Assembly: GCA_025350085.1 (NCBI GenBank)
Contig: JANXYI010000189.1
Span: 1 to 6,925 of the forward strand
From: Deltaproteobacteria bacterium
GTDB taxonomy: Bacteria > Desulfobacterota > Desulfovibrionia > Desulfovibrionales > Desulfovibrionaceae
Direction of reading: 5' to 3'
Length of the DNA: 6,925 nucleotides
Each line of letters starts with the position of its first letter. Positions within the stretch are counted from its first letter, which is position 1. This document shows, piece after piece, positions 1 to 6,183 of this stretch. The notes beneath the pieces were generated by a model. It searched no databases. It was given only the letters and a program-made list of their open reading frames with translations, and was not told where the DNA came from. The translations under genes and the position numbers were made by a program.

Positions 1-1011
1 CCGACCTGCCTGCGTAACCACATGATGCTTCGTGAAATGCGTGAAGGCCGTGGCCCCATCTTCATGGACACCAAGACCGCCCTGTTGGCCACCGTCAACG
101 GCGACCTGAAGGGTCCTGAGTGGAAGCACCTGGAGTCTGAGGCTTGGGAAGACTTCCTCGACATGTGCGTCGGCATGGCCAACCTGTGGGCCTGCACCAA
201 CTGCGCTCCTGAAGAGAAGGGCTCCGAGATCATGCCCACCGAGCCTTACCTGCTCGGCTCCCACTCCGGCTGCTGCGGCATCTGGGTTTCCGGTCCGGAC
301 GAGGCCTGGGTTCCCGAAGAGTACAAGGTCCGCGCCGCCAACGGCAAGGTTTACAACCGCATGACCACTGTCGAAGGTCTCTGGACCTGCGCTGACGGCG
401 TTGGCGCCTCCGGCCACAAGTTCTCCTCCGGCTCCCACGCTGAAGGCCGCATCTGCGGCAAGCAGATGGTGCGCTTCGTGGTGGACCACAAGGACTTCAA
501 GCCCACCCTCCAGGTGAAGGCTGCTGACCTGGCCAAGGAGATCTACCAGCCCTGGTACACCTTTGAGCAGTTCAAGGGTGCTTCCACCGCTCCGGAGATC
601 AACCCCAATTACATCAGCCCCAAGAACTTCATGATGCGCCTGATCAAGTGCTCGGACGAGTACGGCGGAGGCGTTGCCACCCTGTACATGACCTCCGGCG
701 CTCTCTTGAAGACCGCCTTCTGGCTCATGGGCATGCTTGAGGAAGATTCCAAGAAGCTGGCCGCCCGCGACCTGCACGAACTGATGCGCGCCTGGGAGCA
801 GTTCCACCGTCTGTGGACCGTGCGCCTGCACCTGCAGCACATCGACTTCCGTGAAGAGACCCGTTACCCCGGCTTCTACTACCGTGGCGACGCCATGGGC
901 CTGGACGATGCGAAGTGGAAGTGCTTCGTGAACTCCAAGTACGATCCGGCCAAGAAAGAGATCAAGATCTTCAAGAAGCCTTACATCCAGATCATTCCCA
1001 CTGAAGCCTAA
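1..1011 (+). CDS. aprA: Adenylylsulfate (APS) reductase alpha subunit, C-terminal part (5' end cut by window edge)
   Basis: This is the FAD-bearing catalytic subunit of dissimilatory APS reductase, which reduces APS to sulfite and AMP in the cytoplasm as AprBA. The reading frame is open from base 1 and ends at TAA 1009-1011, giving 336 residues, about half of the usual ~650-residue protein. The start lies outside the window. Visible AprA hallmarks, in fragment numbering, are CTNC at 65-68, GSHSGCCG at 86-93, a flavin-domain segment GASGHKFSSGSHAE at about 135-148, and a C-terminal end rich in Trp, Tyr and Lys finishing IIPTEA. The His at fragment position 88 probably corresponds to the active-site His of the Archaeoglobus enzyme (His398), judged from motif and spacing only. 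Codons are visibly richer in GCT, GGT and CGT than in the qmo genes, as in very highly expressed genes. aprB is expected just upstream, out of view. The gene is also called apsA. Confidence 0.97.
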   Translation, partial: PTCLRNHMMLREMREGRGPIFMDTKTALLATVNGDLKGPEWKHLESEAWEDFLDMCVGMANLWACTNCAPEEKGSEIMPTEPYLLGSHSGCCGIWVSGPDEAWVPEEYKVRAANGKVYNRMTTVEGLWTCADGVGASGHKFSSGSHAEGRICGKQMVRFVVDHKDFKPTLQVKAADLAKEIYQPWYTFEQFKGASTAPEINPNYISPKNFMMRLIKCSDEYGGGVATLYMTSGALLKTAFWLMGMLEEDSKKLAARDLHELMRAWEQFHRLWTVRLHLQHIDFREETRYPGFYYRGDAMGLDDAKWKCFVNSKYDPAKKEIKIFKKPYIQIIPTEA

Positions 1012-1031
1012 CAGGGAAGCTCGTTGAAACA

Positions 1032-1064
1032 GGGCGGCCGTGAGCCACAAGCTTGCGGCCGCCC
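1032..1064 (+). terminator. Hairpin 21 bases after aprA stop; weak terminator or 3'-end stabiliser
   Basis: The arms GGGCGGCCG (1032-1040) and CGGCCGCCC (1056-1064) are perfectly complementary, giving 9 GC-only base pairs around a 15-base loop. The bases that follow (TCCTTCCC) are pyrimidine-rich but contain no T-run, so this is at best a leaky intrinsic terminator. It could equally protect the 3' end of the abundant apr message. The stem is certain from the sequence; the function is inferred. Confidence 0.55.
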
Positions 1065-1087
1065 TCCTTCCCAGGCGGGGAAGTGGT

Positions 1088-1129
1088 CTGAACCCGGACT
1101 GGAACAGCCTCGTTGCAGTCCGGGTTCGG
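1088..1129 (+). promoter_or_regulatory. Perfect 12-bp hairpin in aprA-qmoA spacer
   Basis: GAACCCGGACTG (1090-1101) and CAGTCCGGGTTC (1116-1127) form a perfect 12-bp stem. It extends outward by a T-G wobble and a C-G pair to 1088/1129. Inside, AAC (1103-1105) can pair with GTT (1112-1114) after a G-G mismatch, leaving a 6-base loop. No T-run follows. A role as RNA processing, stability or attenuation element between apr and qmo is an inference. Confidence 0.55.
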
Positions 1130-1155
1130 GCCATTTCATCGGCTGGGGCCATTTC
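1128..1155. repeat. 10-base direct repeat, two copies
   Basis: GGGCCATTTC occurs at 1128-1137 and again at 1146-1155, start to start 18 bases. A partial third match (GGGGCCAT) is at 1193-1200. The spacing is close to two helical turns, which would suit a tandem protein site, but G+C-rich spacer sequence could produce this by chance. Confidence 0.4.
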
Positions 1156-1193
1156 CGCCCGTTTAGGGGCTCATTGCGGGGGGGCCACAGCCG
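1140..1193 (+). promoter_or_regulatory. Long imperfect hairpin in aprA-qmoA spacer
   Basis: CGGCTG (1140-1145) pairs with CAGCCG (1188-1193). After a G-A mismatch, GGCC (1147-1150) pairs with GGCC (1183-1186), and inside an internal loop CCGC (1155-1158) can pair with GCGG (1176-1179). The 6+4+4 bp arrangement is visible in the sequence. Whether it folds in vivo and what it does are not known. Confidence 0.4.
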
Positions 1194-1262
1194 GGGCCAT
1201 CCCCGAAGTCATACCCCAGGCGGGCATGGGGAAATCCCAAGCCGCGGCAGATGCCGGTCGGC

Positions 1263-1289
1263 CCAGGCGCACCTCAGGTGAGGGCCTGG
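1263..1289 (+). promoter_or_regulatory. Interrupted hairpin just upstream of the qmoA ribosome binding site
   Basis: CCAGGC (1263-1268) pairs with GCCTGG (1284-1289), and inside it CACC (1270-1273) with GGTG (1277-1280). The inner part is also an 11-base palindrome, CACCTCAGGTG. It ends 11 bases before the Shine-Dalgarno sequence of qmoA, so it could affect leader stability or translation, or be a protein site. This is weak evidence. Confidence 0.3.
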
Positions 1290-1300
1290 CACAATTACAG

Positions 1301-1308
1301 AGGGAGGA
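1301..1308 (+). promoter_or_regulatory. Ribosome binding site of qmoA
   Basis: AGGGAGGA ends 6 bases before the ATG at 1315, an ordinary spacing. It supports this ATG as the start, since the GxGxxG flavin motif follows within ten residues and no upstream in-frame start is needed. Confidence 0.8.
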
Positions 1309-1314
1309 CAGCGA

Positions 1315-2562
1315 ATGTCGAACAACAGTATTCTCGTCGTAGGCGGGGGATTCGCCGGGATCACCGCCGCCCTCGAGGCCGCCGAAGTCGGCCATGAGGT
1401 CTACATCGTCGAGACCAATCCGTATCTCGGCGGACGGGTGGCGCAGCTCAACCAATATTTCCCGAAGCTCTGCCCGCCTTCCTGCGGCCTGGAAATCCAG
1501 TTCCAGCGCATCAAGAACAACCCCAAGGTGAAGTTCTTCACCATGGCCGACGTGGTCAGCGTCACCGGTGCCCCGGGCGCCTATGATGTCAAGATCAAGG
1601 TGCGCCCGCGTTACGTCAACGCCAACTGCACCATGTGCGGCGAGTGCGAGAAGGCCGCCACCACCAGTGTTGCGAGCGAGTTCGACTTCGCCCTGACCAG
1701 CCGCAAGGTGGCCTACTCCACGCACCTGTTTGCCTTCCCGCAGCGCTTCGTCGTCGACGCGGCCGCCTGCGCGCCCGGAGAGCTGGACACCATCACGGCC
1801 GCCTGCCCGTACGACGCCGTGGACCCGAACGACACCGAGAAGACCTTTGACCTGTCGGTCGGCTCCATCGTCTGGGCCACCGGCTGGAAGCCCTACGACA
1901 TGGCCAAGCTCACCAACCTGGGTGCGGGCAAGCTCGCCAACGTGGTCTCGAACATGCAGTTCGAGCGCCTGGCAGCGCCCAACGGCCCCACCAGCGGCAA
2001 GATCGAGCGCCCGAGCGACGGCAAGGCGCCCAAGCGCATCGCCTTTGTGCAGTGCGCCGGTTCGCGTGACGAGAACCACCTGAACTACTGCTCGTACATC
2101 TGCTGCATGGCCTCGCTCAAGCACGTCACCTACATCCGCGAGAAGCTGCCCGAGGCCCAGGTCGTCATCTACTACATCGACCTGCGCACCCCGGGCCGCT
2201 ACGACAACTTCATGCAGAAGGTCGCGGCCGACGACAAGCTCAGCTTAGTCAAGGGCAAGGTCGCCAAGATCACTGAGTGCGAGTGCAAGAGCCCCATCCT
2301 GACCGTGGAAGACGCCGTCACCGGCATCAAGGGCGAGGAGCGCTTCGACATGGTGGTCCTGGCCACCGGCATGCAGCCGAGCTGCGCGGGCTCCAAGCTG
2401 CCCGTGGAACTGCCGATGGACGAGGACGGCTTTATCATCGGCGGCGCTGAGGCGGGCGTGTTCGCCGCAGGCTGCGCCAAGCTGCCCCTGGACGTGATGA
2501 AGACCGCCCAGACCGGCACCAGCGCAGCCCTCAAAGCCATACAAAACGTGGTGGGGAGGTAG
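1315..2562 (+). CDS. qmoA: Quinone-interacting membrane-bound oxidoreductase subunit QmoA, HdrA-like FAD protein
   Basis: This soluble, HdrA-related flavoprotein belongs to the QmoABC complex, which is thought to pass electrons from menaquinol to APS reductase on the cytoplasmic side of the membrane. The 415 residues match the usual QmoA size of about 410. An FAD Rossmann motif GGGFAG sits at residues 10-15, with the closing acidic residue E33 and GGR at 39-41. The conserved LCPPSCGLE follows at 52-60. A ferredoxin-like insertion keeps CTMCGEC (C105, C108, C111) but has Ala where HdrA has the fourth Cys; C152 and C164 (ACP) remain of a second half. The HdrA signature QCAGSRD at 246-252 with C259, C263 and C264 is intact. 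The C-terminal ATGMQPS and GVFAAGCAK segments complete FAD binding. It is the first gene of the qmo unit, followed after 3 bases by qmoB. Strong ribosome binding site; no signal peptide or membrane segment. Confidence 0.96.
   Translation: MSNNSILVVGGGFAGITAALEAAEVGHEVYIVETNPYLGGRVAQLNQYFPKLCPPSCGLEIQFQRIKNNPKVKFFTMADVVSVTGAPGAYDVKIKVRPRYVNANCTMCGECEKAATTSVASEFDFALTSRKVAYSTHLFAFPQRFVVDAAACAPGELDTITAACPYDAVDPNDTEKTFDLSVGSIVWATGWKPYDMAKLTNLGAGKLANVVSNMQFERLAAPNGPTSGKIERPSDGKAPKRIAFVQCAGSRDENHLNYCSYICCMASLKHVTYIREKLPEAQVVIYYIDLRTPGRYDNFMQKVAADDKLSLVKGKVAKITECECKSPILTVEDAVTGIKGEERFDMVVLATGMQPSCAGSKLPVELPMDEDGFIIGGAEAGVFAAGCAKLPLDVMKTAQTGTSAALKAIQNVVGR
2553..2559 (+). promoter_or_regulatory. Ribosome binding site of qmoB, inside the end of qmoA
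   Basis: GGGGAGG lies in the last codons of qmoA, immediately before the final base triplet TAG (2560-2562), and 6 bases before the qmoB ATG at 2566. Ribosomes ending qmoA would expose this site, which suggests translational coupling of the two flavoprotein subunits. Confidence 0.85.
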
Positions 2563-2565
2563 CTA

Positions 2566-4842
2566 ATGGCTGAAAAGCTTGGAGTATACATCTGCGGAGG
2601 ATGTGATCTCGGCAAGTCCCTCGATGTGGACGCCCTGGTCGATTTCACCAAGAAAAGCAAACTCGCGGGCATCTGCGCGGTGGTCAAGAAGAACGCCGTG
2701 CTCTGCAGCCCCGACGCCGTGGCCGAGATCGAGGCCGACATCAAGGAGTCGGGGCTCGACGGCGTGGTGCTCTGCGCCTGCTCACCGCGCGCCAAGTGGG
2801 ACATCTTCCGCTTCGGCGCCGCCACCCAGGTGGAACGCGTGAACCTGCGCGAGCAGTGCGTGTGGAGCTTCGACAAAGACGCGAAGATCCCGGGCCTGCT
2901 CGACCTGATGGCCAAAGACTACATCAAGATGGGCATCATGAAGCTCTCCAAGAGCCGCATACCGACTCCGGAGACGCCGGAGACCAACCAGGCCATCCTG
3001 GTGCTCGGCGGCGGCTTCACGGGACTGAACGCCGCGCTCGAGGCCGCCCGCATGGGCCGCGACGTGGTGCTGGTGGAGAAGGCGGCAGAGCTTGGCGGCA
3101 AGGCCGCAGGCATGCTCAAGACCTTCCCCATGAGCCACCCCTACACCAAGGCTGAGGACACCGGCGTGGCCGGGCTCATCGCCGAGGTCACCTCCAATGC
3201 CAAGATCAAGGTGCTCACCAGCGCCGAGCTCACGTCCATCGAGGGCGCGCCCGGCCTGTACACCGTGACGGTCAATGCCGGCGGCGAGCAGGTCTTCGAG
3301 ATCGGCGCGGTTGACCTGGCCACGGGCTGGGCCCCGGGCGACGCCAGCTACCTGGCCCCCATGGGCTACGGCAAGTACAAGAACGTGGTCACCACGGCCG
3401 AGTTCGAGGCCATGGCCAAGGCGGGCAAGATCGTCCGTCCGTCTGATGGCAAGGCTCCGGCCTCCGTGGCCTTTATCACCGACGTGAGCCTGTGCACCAA
3501 GGGTGCCGAGCCCTCGTCGCTGGACGTCTGCGCCCCGGTGGAACCGCTGCCGGACAAGGCCCCCGAAGGCGAGCCCGAAGTGGTCGCCTATCCGCCCCTT
3601 GAGAGCGCCAAGCACCTGGCCTACAGCTCCGAGCTGACCAGCCTGGTGGCCCTCAAGCAGGCCGGGTACGTGCGCGAGTCCTGCTCCGAGGCCCTGGCCT
3701 TCGTGCTCTACGACCACATGATGGTCCCGGGCATCAATGAGCGGTACTACAAGGCCGCCCAGGACGACGCGGGCATCATGCTCTCCAAGGCCACCATCAC
3801 CGGCGTCACCGAAGACGTCGACGGCGGGCTCATCATCGCGGCCAAGGACACCCTGCTCGGCGCCGATGTCGAGATCAAGGCCGACCTGGTGGTCCTGCCC
3901 ACGGCCATCGTGCCCGTCACCGCGCACCAGGCCACCACCAACCTGGTCTACCGCCAGGGCCCCGGCTTCCCGGACCTGGAGCTGTTCGACGGGTTTGTGG
4001 ACTCCAACTACATCTGCTTCCCCTACGAAACCCGGCGCACCGGCGTCTACGCTGCGGGCTGCGTGCGTCAGCCCATGACGCTGGCCAATGCCAAGGAAGA
4101 CGCGGCTGGAGCGGTTTTGAAAGCCATCCAGTGCATCAGCTCGGCCAACCGCGGCGTGGCCGTGCACCCGCGCTCCGGCGACCTGTCCTACCCGGTGTTC
4201 AACTTCCAGCGTTGCACCCAGTGCAAGCGCTGCACCGAGGAATGCCCCTTCGGCGCGCTGGACGACGACGAGAAGGGCACGCCCAAGCCGAACCCCACGC
4301 GCTGCCGCCGCTGCGGCACGTGCATGGGCGCCTGCCCGGAGCGTGTCATCAGCTTCGACAACTACAACGTCGACCAGATCGGCTCCATGATCAAGGAAGT
4401 CACCGTGCCGGACGACATGGTCGCCGGCGGCCCGCGCGTCATCGTGCTGGCCTGTGAGAACGACGCCTACCCGGCGCTGGACATGGCCGCCTTCCGCGGC
4501 AAGAGCTGGAGCCCGTTTGTCCGCTTCGTGCCCGTGCGCTGCCTGGGCTCGGTCAACGCCATCTGGGTGGCCGACGCGGTCAGCAAGGGCGTGGACGGCG
4601 TGATCATGCTGGGCTGCAAGTACGGCGCGGATTACCAGTGCCACTTTGTCAAGGGCTCGGAGCTGTGCAGCCGCCGCAAGACCAACATCGCCGAGTCCCT
4701 GGGACGTCTGGGTGTCGAGGCCGAGCGTGTGGAGCAGTATGAAGTCTCCATCGACGAGTACGACAAGGTCCCGGCGCTCATCGAGCGCTTCATGACCGAA
4801 GTCATCACCAAGTTCGGGCCCAACCCGTTCAAGGGCTACTAG
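2566..4842 (+). CDS. qmoB: Quinone-interacting membrane-bound oxidoreductase subunit QmoB, HdrA-like flavoprotein with ferredoxin and MvhD-like domains
   Basis: This is the large soluble subunit of QmoABC (758 residues, normal for QmoB). An HdrA-type N-terminal domain covers about 1-135, with ICGGC at 9-13, CSP at 47-49, CACSPR at 70-75 and NLREQC at 93-98. An FAD Rossmann motif GGGFTG is at 148-153, with acidic E171 and LGGKA at 176-180. The flavin domain ends near GVYAAGCVRQP (493-503). Two ferredoxin [4Fe-4S] motifs follow: C550, C553, C556, C560-Pro and C580, C583, C586, C590-Pro. From about 624 the C-terminus resembles MvhD, the delta subunit of methyl-viologen-reducing hydrogenase, with C630, C659 (VRCLG), C684 (GCKYG), C692 and C701. 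Unlike QmoA, the HdrA signature QCxGSRD...CSxxCC is lost: around 303-355 the region is replaced by a Pro/Glu-rich stretch. The MvhD-like part is the basis of published suggestions that Qmo contacts a further redox partner. Confidence 0.97.
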   Translation: MAEKLGVYICGGCDLGKSLDVDALVDFTKKSKLAGICAVVKKNAVLCSPDAVAEIEADIKESGLDGVVLCACSPRAKWDIFRFGAATQVERVNLREQCVWSFDKDAKIPGLLDLMAKDYIKMGIMKLSKSRIPTPETPETNQAILVLGGGFTGLNAALEAARMGRDVVLVEKAAELGGKAAGMLKTFPMSHPYTKAEDTGVAGLIAEVTSNAKIKVLTSAELTSIEGAPGLYTVTVNAGGEQVFEIGAVDLATGWAPGDASYLAPMGYGKYKNVVTTAEFEAMAKAGKIVRPSDGKAPASVAFITDVSLCTKGAEPSSLDVCAPVEPLPDKAPEGEPEVVAYPPLESAKHLAYSSELTSLVALKQAGYVRESCSEALAFVLYDHMMVPGINERYYKAAQDDAGIMLSKATITGVTEDVDGGLIIAAKDTLLGADVEIKADLVVLPTAIVPVTAHQATTNLVYRQGPGFPDLELFDGFVDSNYICFPYETRRTGVYAAGCVRQPMTLANAKEDAAGAVLKAIQCISSANRGVAVHPRSGDLSYPVFNFQRCTQCKRCTEECPFGALDDDEKGTPKPNPTRCRRCGTCMGACPERVISFDNYNVDQIGSMIKEVTVPDDMVAGGPRVIVLACENDAYPALDMAAFRGKSWSPFVRFVPVRCLGSVNAIWVADAVSKGVDGVIMLGCKYGADYQCHFVKGSELCSRRKTNIAESLGRLGVEAERVEQYEVSIDEYDKVPALIERFMTEVITKFGPNPFKGY

Positions 4843-4846
4843 GAGG
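4841..4846 (+). promoter_or_regulatory. Ribosome binding site of qmoC, overlapping the qmoB stop
   Basis: A perfect AGGAGG shares two bases with the qmoB stop codon TAG (4840-4842) and lies 9 bases before the qmoC ATG at 4856. It fixes the start and suggests coupled translation. Confidence 0.85.
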
Positions 4847-4855
4847 TTTGGAACC

Positions 4856-6121
4856 ATGTCGAACACCGTCAGGGTTCAACCGGACCTGAAATTCGTTCAG
4901 GAACTGCAGCAGGTGGGCGGAGAGTCGCTCAAGAAGTGCTACCAGTGCGCCACCTGCAGCGTCGTCTGCCCCCTGTCCCCGGCCGACTCCCCCTATCCCC
5001 GCAAGGAGATGGTCTGGGCGCAGTGGGGACTCAAAGACAAGCTCGTCAACGACATCGACATCTGGCTGTGCCACAACTGCGGCACCTGCTCGGACCTGTG
5101 TCCGCGCGGCGCCAAGCCCGGCGACCTGCTGGCGGCCCTGCGCAACATGGCCTACCGCAGCCTGGCCAAGCCCAGCATCATCGGCACCTGGATGAGCTCG
5201 GCCAAGGGCCTGCCCATTCTGTTCCTCATCCCCGCGCTCATCTACATGCTCATCTGGGTCTACCGGGCGGGCGTGCTGGGCACGGCCTTCCCGCTGTTCG
5301 CCACCGACGGCCATGAGCTCAAGCTCGCGGCCGACGGCGCGATCATCTTCGGCGGGCTGTTCCCCGGCGACTTCTTCATCGACCCCATCTTCGGCGCGGT
5401 GTTCCTGTTCATGGTCTTCGCCTTTGCCAGCGGCATCGCCACCATGCTCAAAAGCTTCGAGTCCATGCCCAAGACCTTCATCGTGGGCCGGGGCAAGGAG
5501 CCCTGCTTCCTGTGCTGCCTCATCGACACGCTGAAGGTCGAGGTGGCCCAGCACAGCCGCTTCCAGAGCTGCGGGACGGAAGAGAAGGACGTGCAGCGCT
5601 TCACCGGGCACCTCTTCGTCTTCTACGCCTTCATCGCGCTGATGGTCGTCACCAGCGTGGTGGCCGTGGGCCACTGGTTCGGGGCCTTCTTCCTGCAGCA
5701 CCTCATGGGCATCGAGGGCGGCCTGGCCGGGCTCATCGCCTGGGCCGGACACACCCCCATGCCGCTCTGGAGCCCGGTGAAGCTTCTGGCCAATGCCGGG
5801 GCCGGGGCCCTGATCTACGGCCTGATCAAGCTCACCAGCCGCCGCACCGCGCTCGACGCCGCCAAGAGCTCCAGCAACTGGTACGACTGGTACCTGTTGA
5901 CGGTGATCTGGGGCATCGCGCTCACGGGCATCGGCAGCGAGATCTTCCGCCTCATCGGGCAGAAGGTCCTGGCCTACCCGACCTACTACCTGCATCTGGT
6001 CTTCGTGTTCATGATGCTGGCCTACCTGCCCTGGTCCAAGCTCGGGCACGTGGTCTACCGCACCGTGGCCCTGGCCTATGCCCGGAAGATCGGCCGCCTG
6101 CCCATGGGCGAGCTGAAGTAG
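4856..6121 (+). CDS. qmoC: Quinone-interacting membrane-bound oxidoreductase subunit QmoC, HdrC/HdrE-type fusion with haem b
   Basis: This membrane subunit of QmoABC (421 residues) takes electrons from menaquinol and hands them to iron-sulfur centres. An N-terminal HdrC-like domain carries two [4Fe-4S] motifs: C28, C31, C34, C38-Pro and C72, C75, C78, C82-Pro. Six hydrophobic segments follow at about 118-137, 177-197, 253-272, 305-325, 344-363 and 378-396, typical of the HdrE/NarI-type cytochrome b domain. With the N-terminus in the cytoplasm, H252 and H398 fall on the cytoplasmic side and H273 and H380 on the periplasmic side, a plausible pair of bis-His haem b sites; H380 and H398 are 18 apart, as are the two His of the last NarI helix. 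A cytoplasmic loop between segments 2 and 3 has C217, C220, C221 and C239. Start fixed by a perfect Shine-Dalgarno sequence. The gap to qmoB is 13 bases and to qmoD 62 bases. Confidence 0.97.
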   Translation: MSNTVRVQPDLKFVQELQQVGGESLKKCYQCATCSVVCPLSPADSPYPRKEMVWAQWGLKDKLVNDIDIWLCHNCGTCSDLCPRGAKPGDLLAALRNMAYRSLAKPSIIGTWMSSAKGLPILFLIPALIYMLIWVYRAGVLGTAFPLFATDGHELKLAADGAIIFGGLFPGDFFIDPIFGAVFLFMVFAFASGIATMLKSFESMPKTFIVGRGKEPCFLCCLIDTLKVEVAQHSRFQSCGTEEKDVQRFTGHLFVFYAFIALMVVTSVVAVGHWFGAFFLQHLMGIEGGLAGLIAWAGHTPMPLWSPVKLLANAGAGALIYGLIKLTSRRTALDAAKSSSNWYDWYLLTVIWGIALTGIGSEIFRLIGQKVLAYPTYYLHLVFVFMMLAYLPWSKLGHVVYRTVALAYARKIGRLPMGELK

Positions 6122-6170
6122 ATCGGTTTGGAACTTGGCGAAACTAACACTGATAGGTTTTCCCGACCAT

Positions 6171-6177
6171 AAGGAGG
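6171..6177 (+). promoter_or_regulatory. Ribosome binding site of qmoD
   Basis: AAGGAGG lies 6 bases before the ATG at 6184, near-ideal strength and spacing. It decides the start and is the best evidence that this small protein is well translated. I see no convincing promoter in the 62-base gap before the gene. Confidence 0.88.
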
Positions 6178-6183
6178 AATCCC

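Larger units (their letters stand above)
1012..1314. other. Structured aprA-qmoA intergenic region without a credible gene
   Basis: This 303-base spacer is very G+C-rich. Open frames do cross it, but they have low-complexity Arg/Gly/Pro composition, lack good ribosome binding sites, and one runs into qmoA out of frame, so I call no gene. It holds perfect inverted repeats at 1032-1064 and 1090-1127, a longer imperfect one at 1140-1193, a 10-base direct repeat, smaller hairpins around 1192-1205, 1214-1231 and 1263-1289, and the qmoA ribosome binding site. I see no convincing -35/-10 pair and no run of T after any hairpin, so it is unclear whether qmoA has its own promoter here or is read from the apr promoter. 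Confidence 0.7.

Noticed and set aside
1290..1295. CACAAT as a -10 box for qmoA
   Set aside because: Four of six matches only, no -35 element at the right distance, and transcription would begin at or in the Shine-Dalgarno sequence.
1286..1303. TGGCAC near the qmoA start as part of a sigma-54 promoter
   Set aside because: The -24-like TGGCAC (1287-1292) is present, but the GC expected about ten bases further on is missing (GA at that place), and the start would fall within the ribosome binding site.
1024..1342. Two small plus-strand open frames in the aprA-qmoA spacer
   Set aside because: Low-complexity sequence rich in Gly, Arg, Pro and Ser, running through inverted repeats; one continues out of frame into qmoA. 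No conserved motif or convincing ribosome binding site.
1171..2124. Open frame (317 codons) antisense to the spacer and qmoA
   Set aside because: Same type of antisense artefact; it has no protein motif and lies opposite well-conserved QmoA sequence.
2782..4866. Very long open frame (694 codons) antisense to qmoB
   Set aside because: It mirrors qmoB in a G+C-rich gene, has His/Gly/Ala/Val-rich low-complexity composition and no family resemblance. Strong third-position G+C in the real gene explains the lack of stops.
4829..6049. Long open frame (406 codons) antisense to qmoC
   Set aside because: Composition dominated by Asp/Glu/His/Gly/Ala, no recognisable domain, and qmoC on the other strand is unmistakable.
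6122..6170. Separate promoter for qmoD in the qmoC-qmoD gap
   Set aside because: TTGGAA (6128-6133) and TGATAG (6151-6156) are spaced 17 bases apart, but the second is a poor -10 match. Read-through from qmoC is the simpler explanation.
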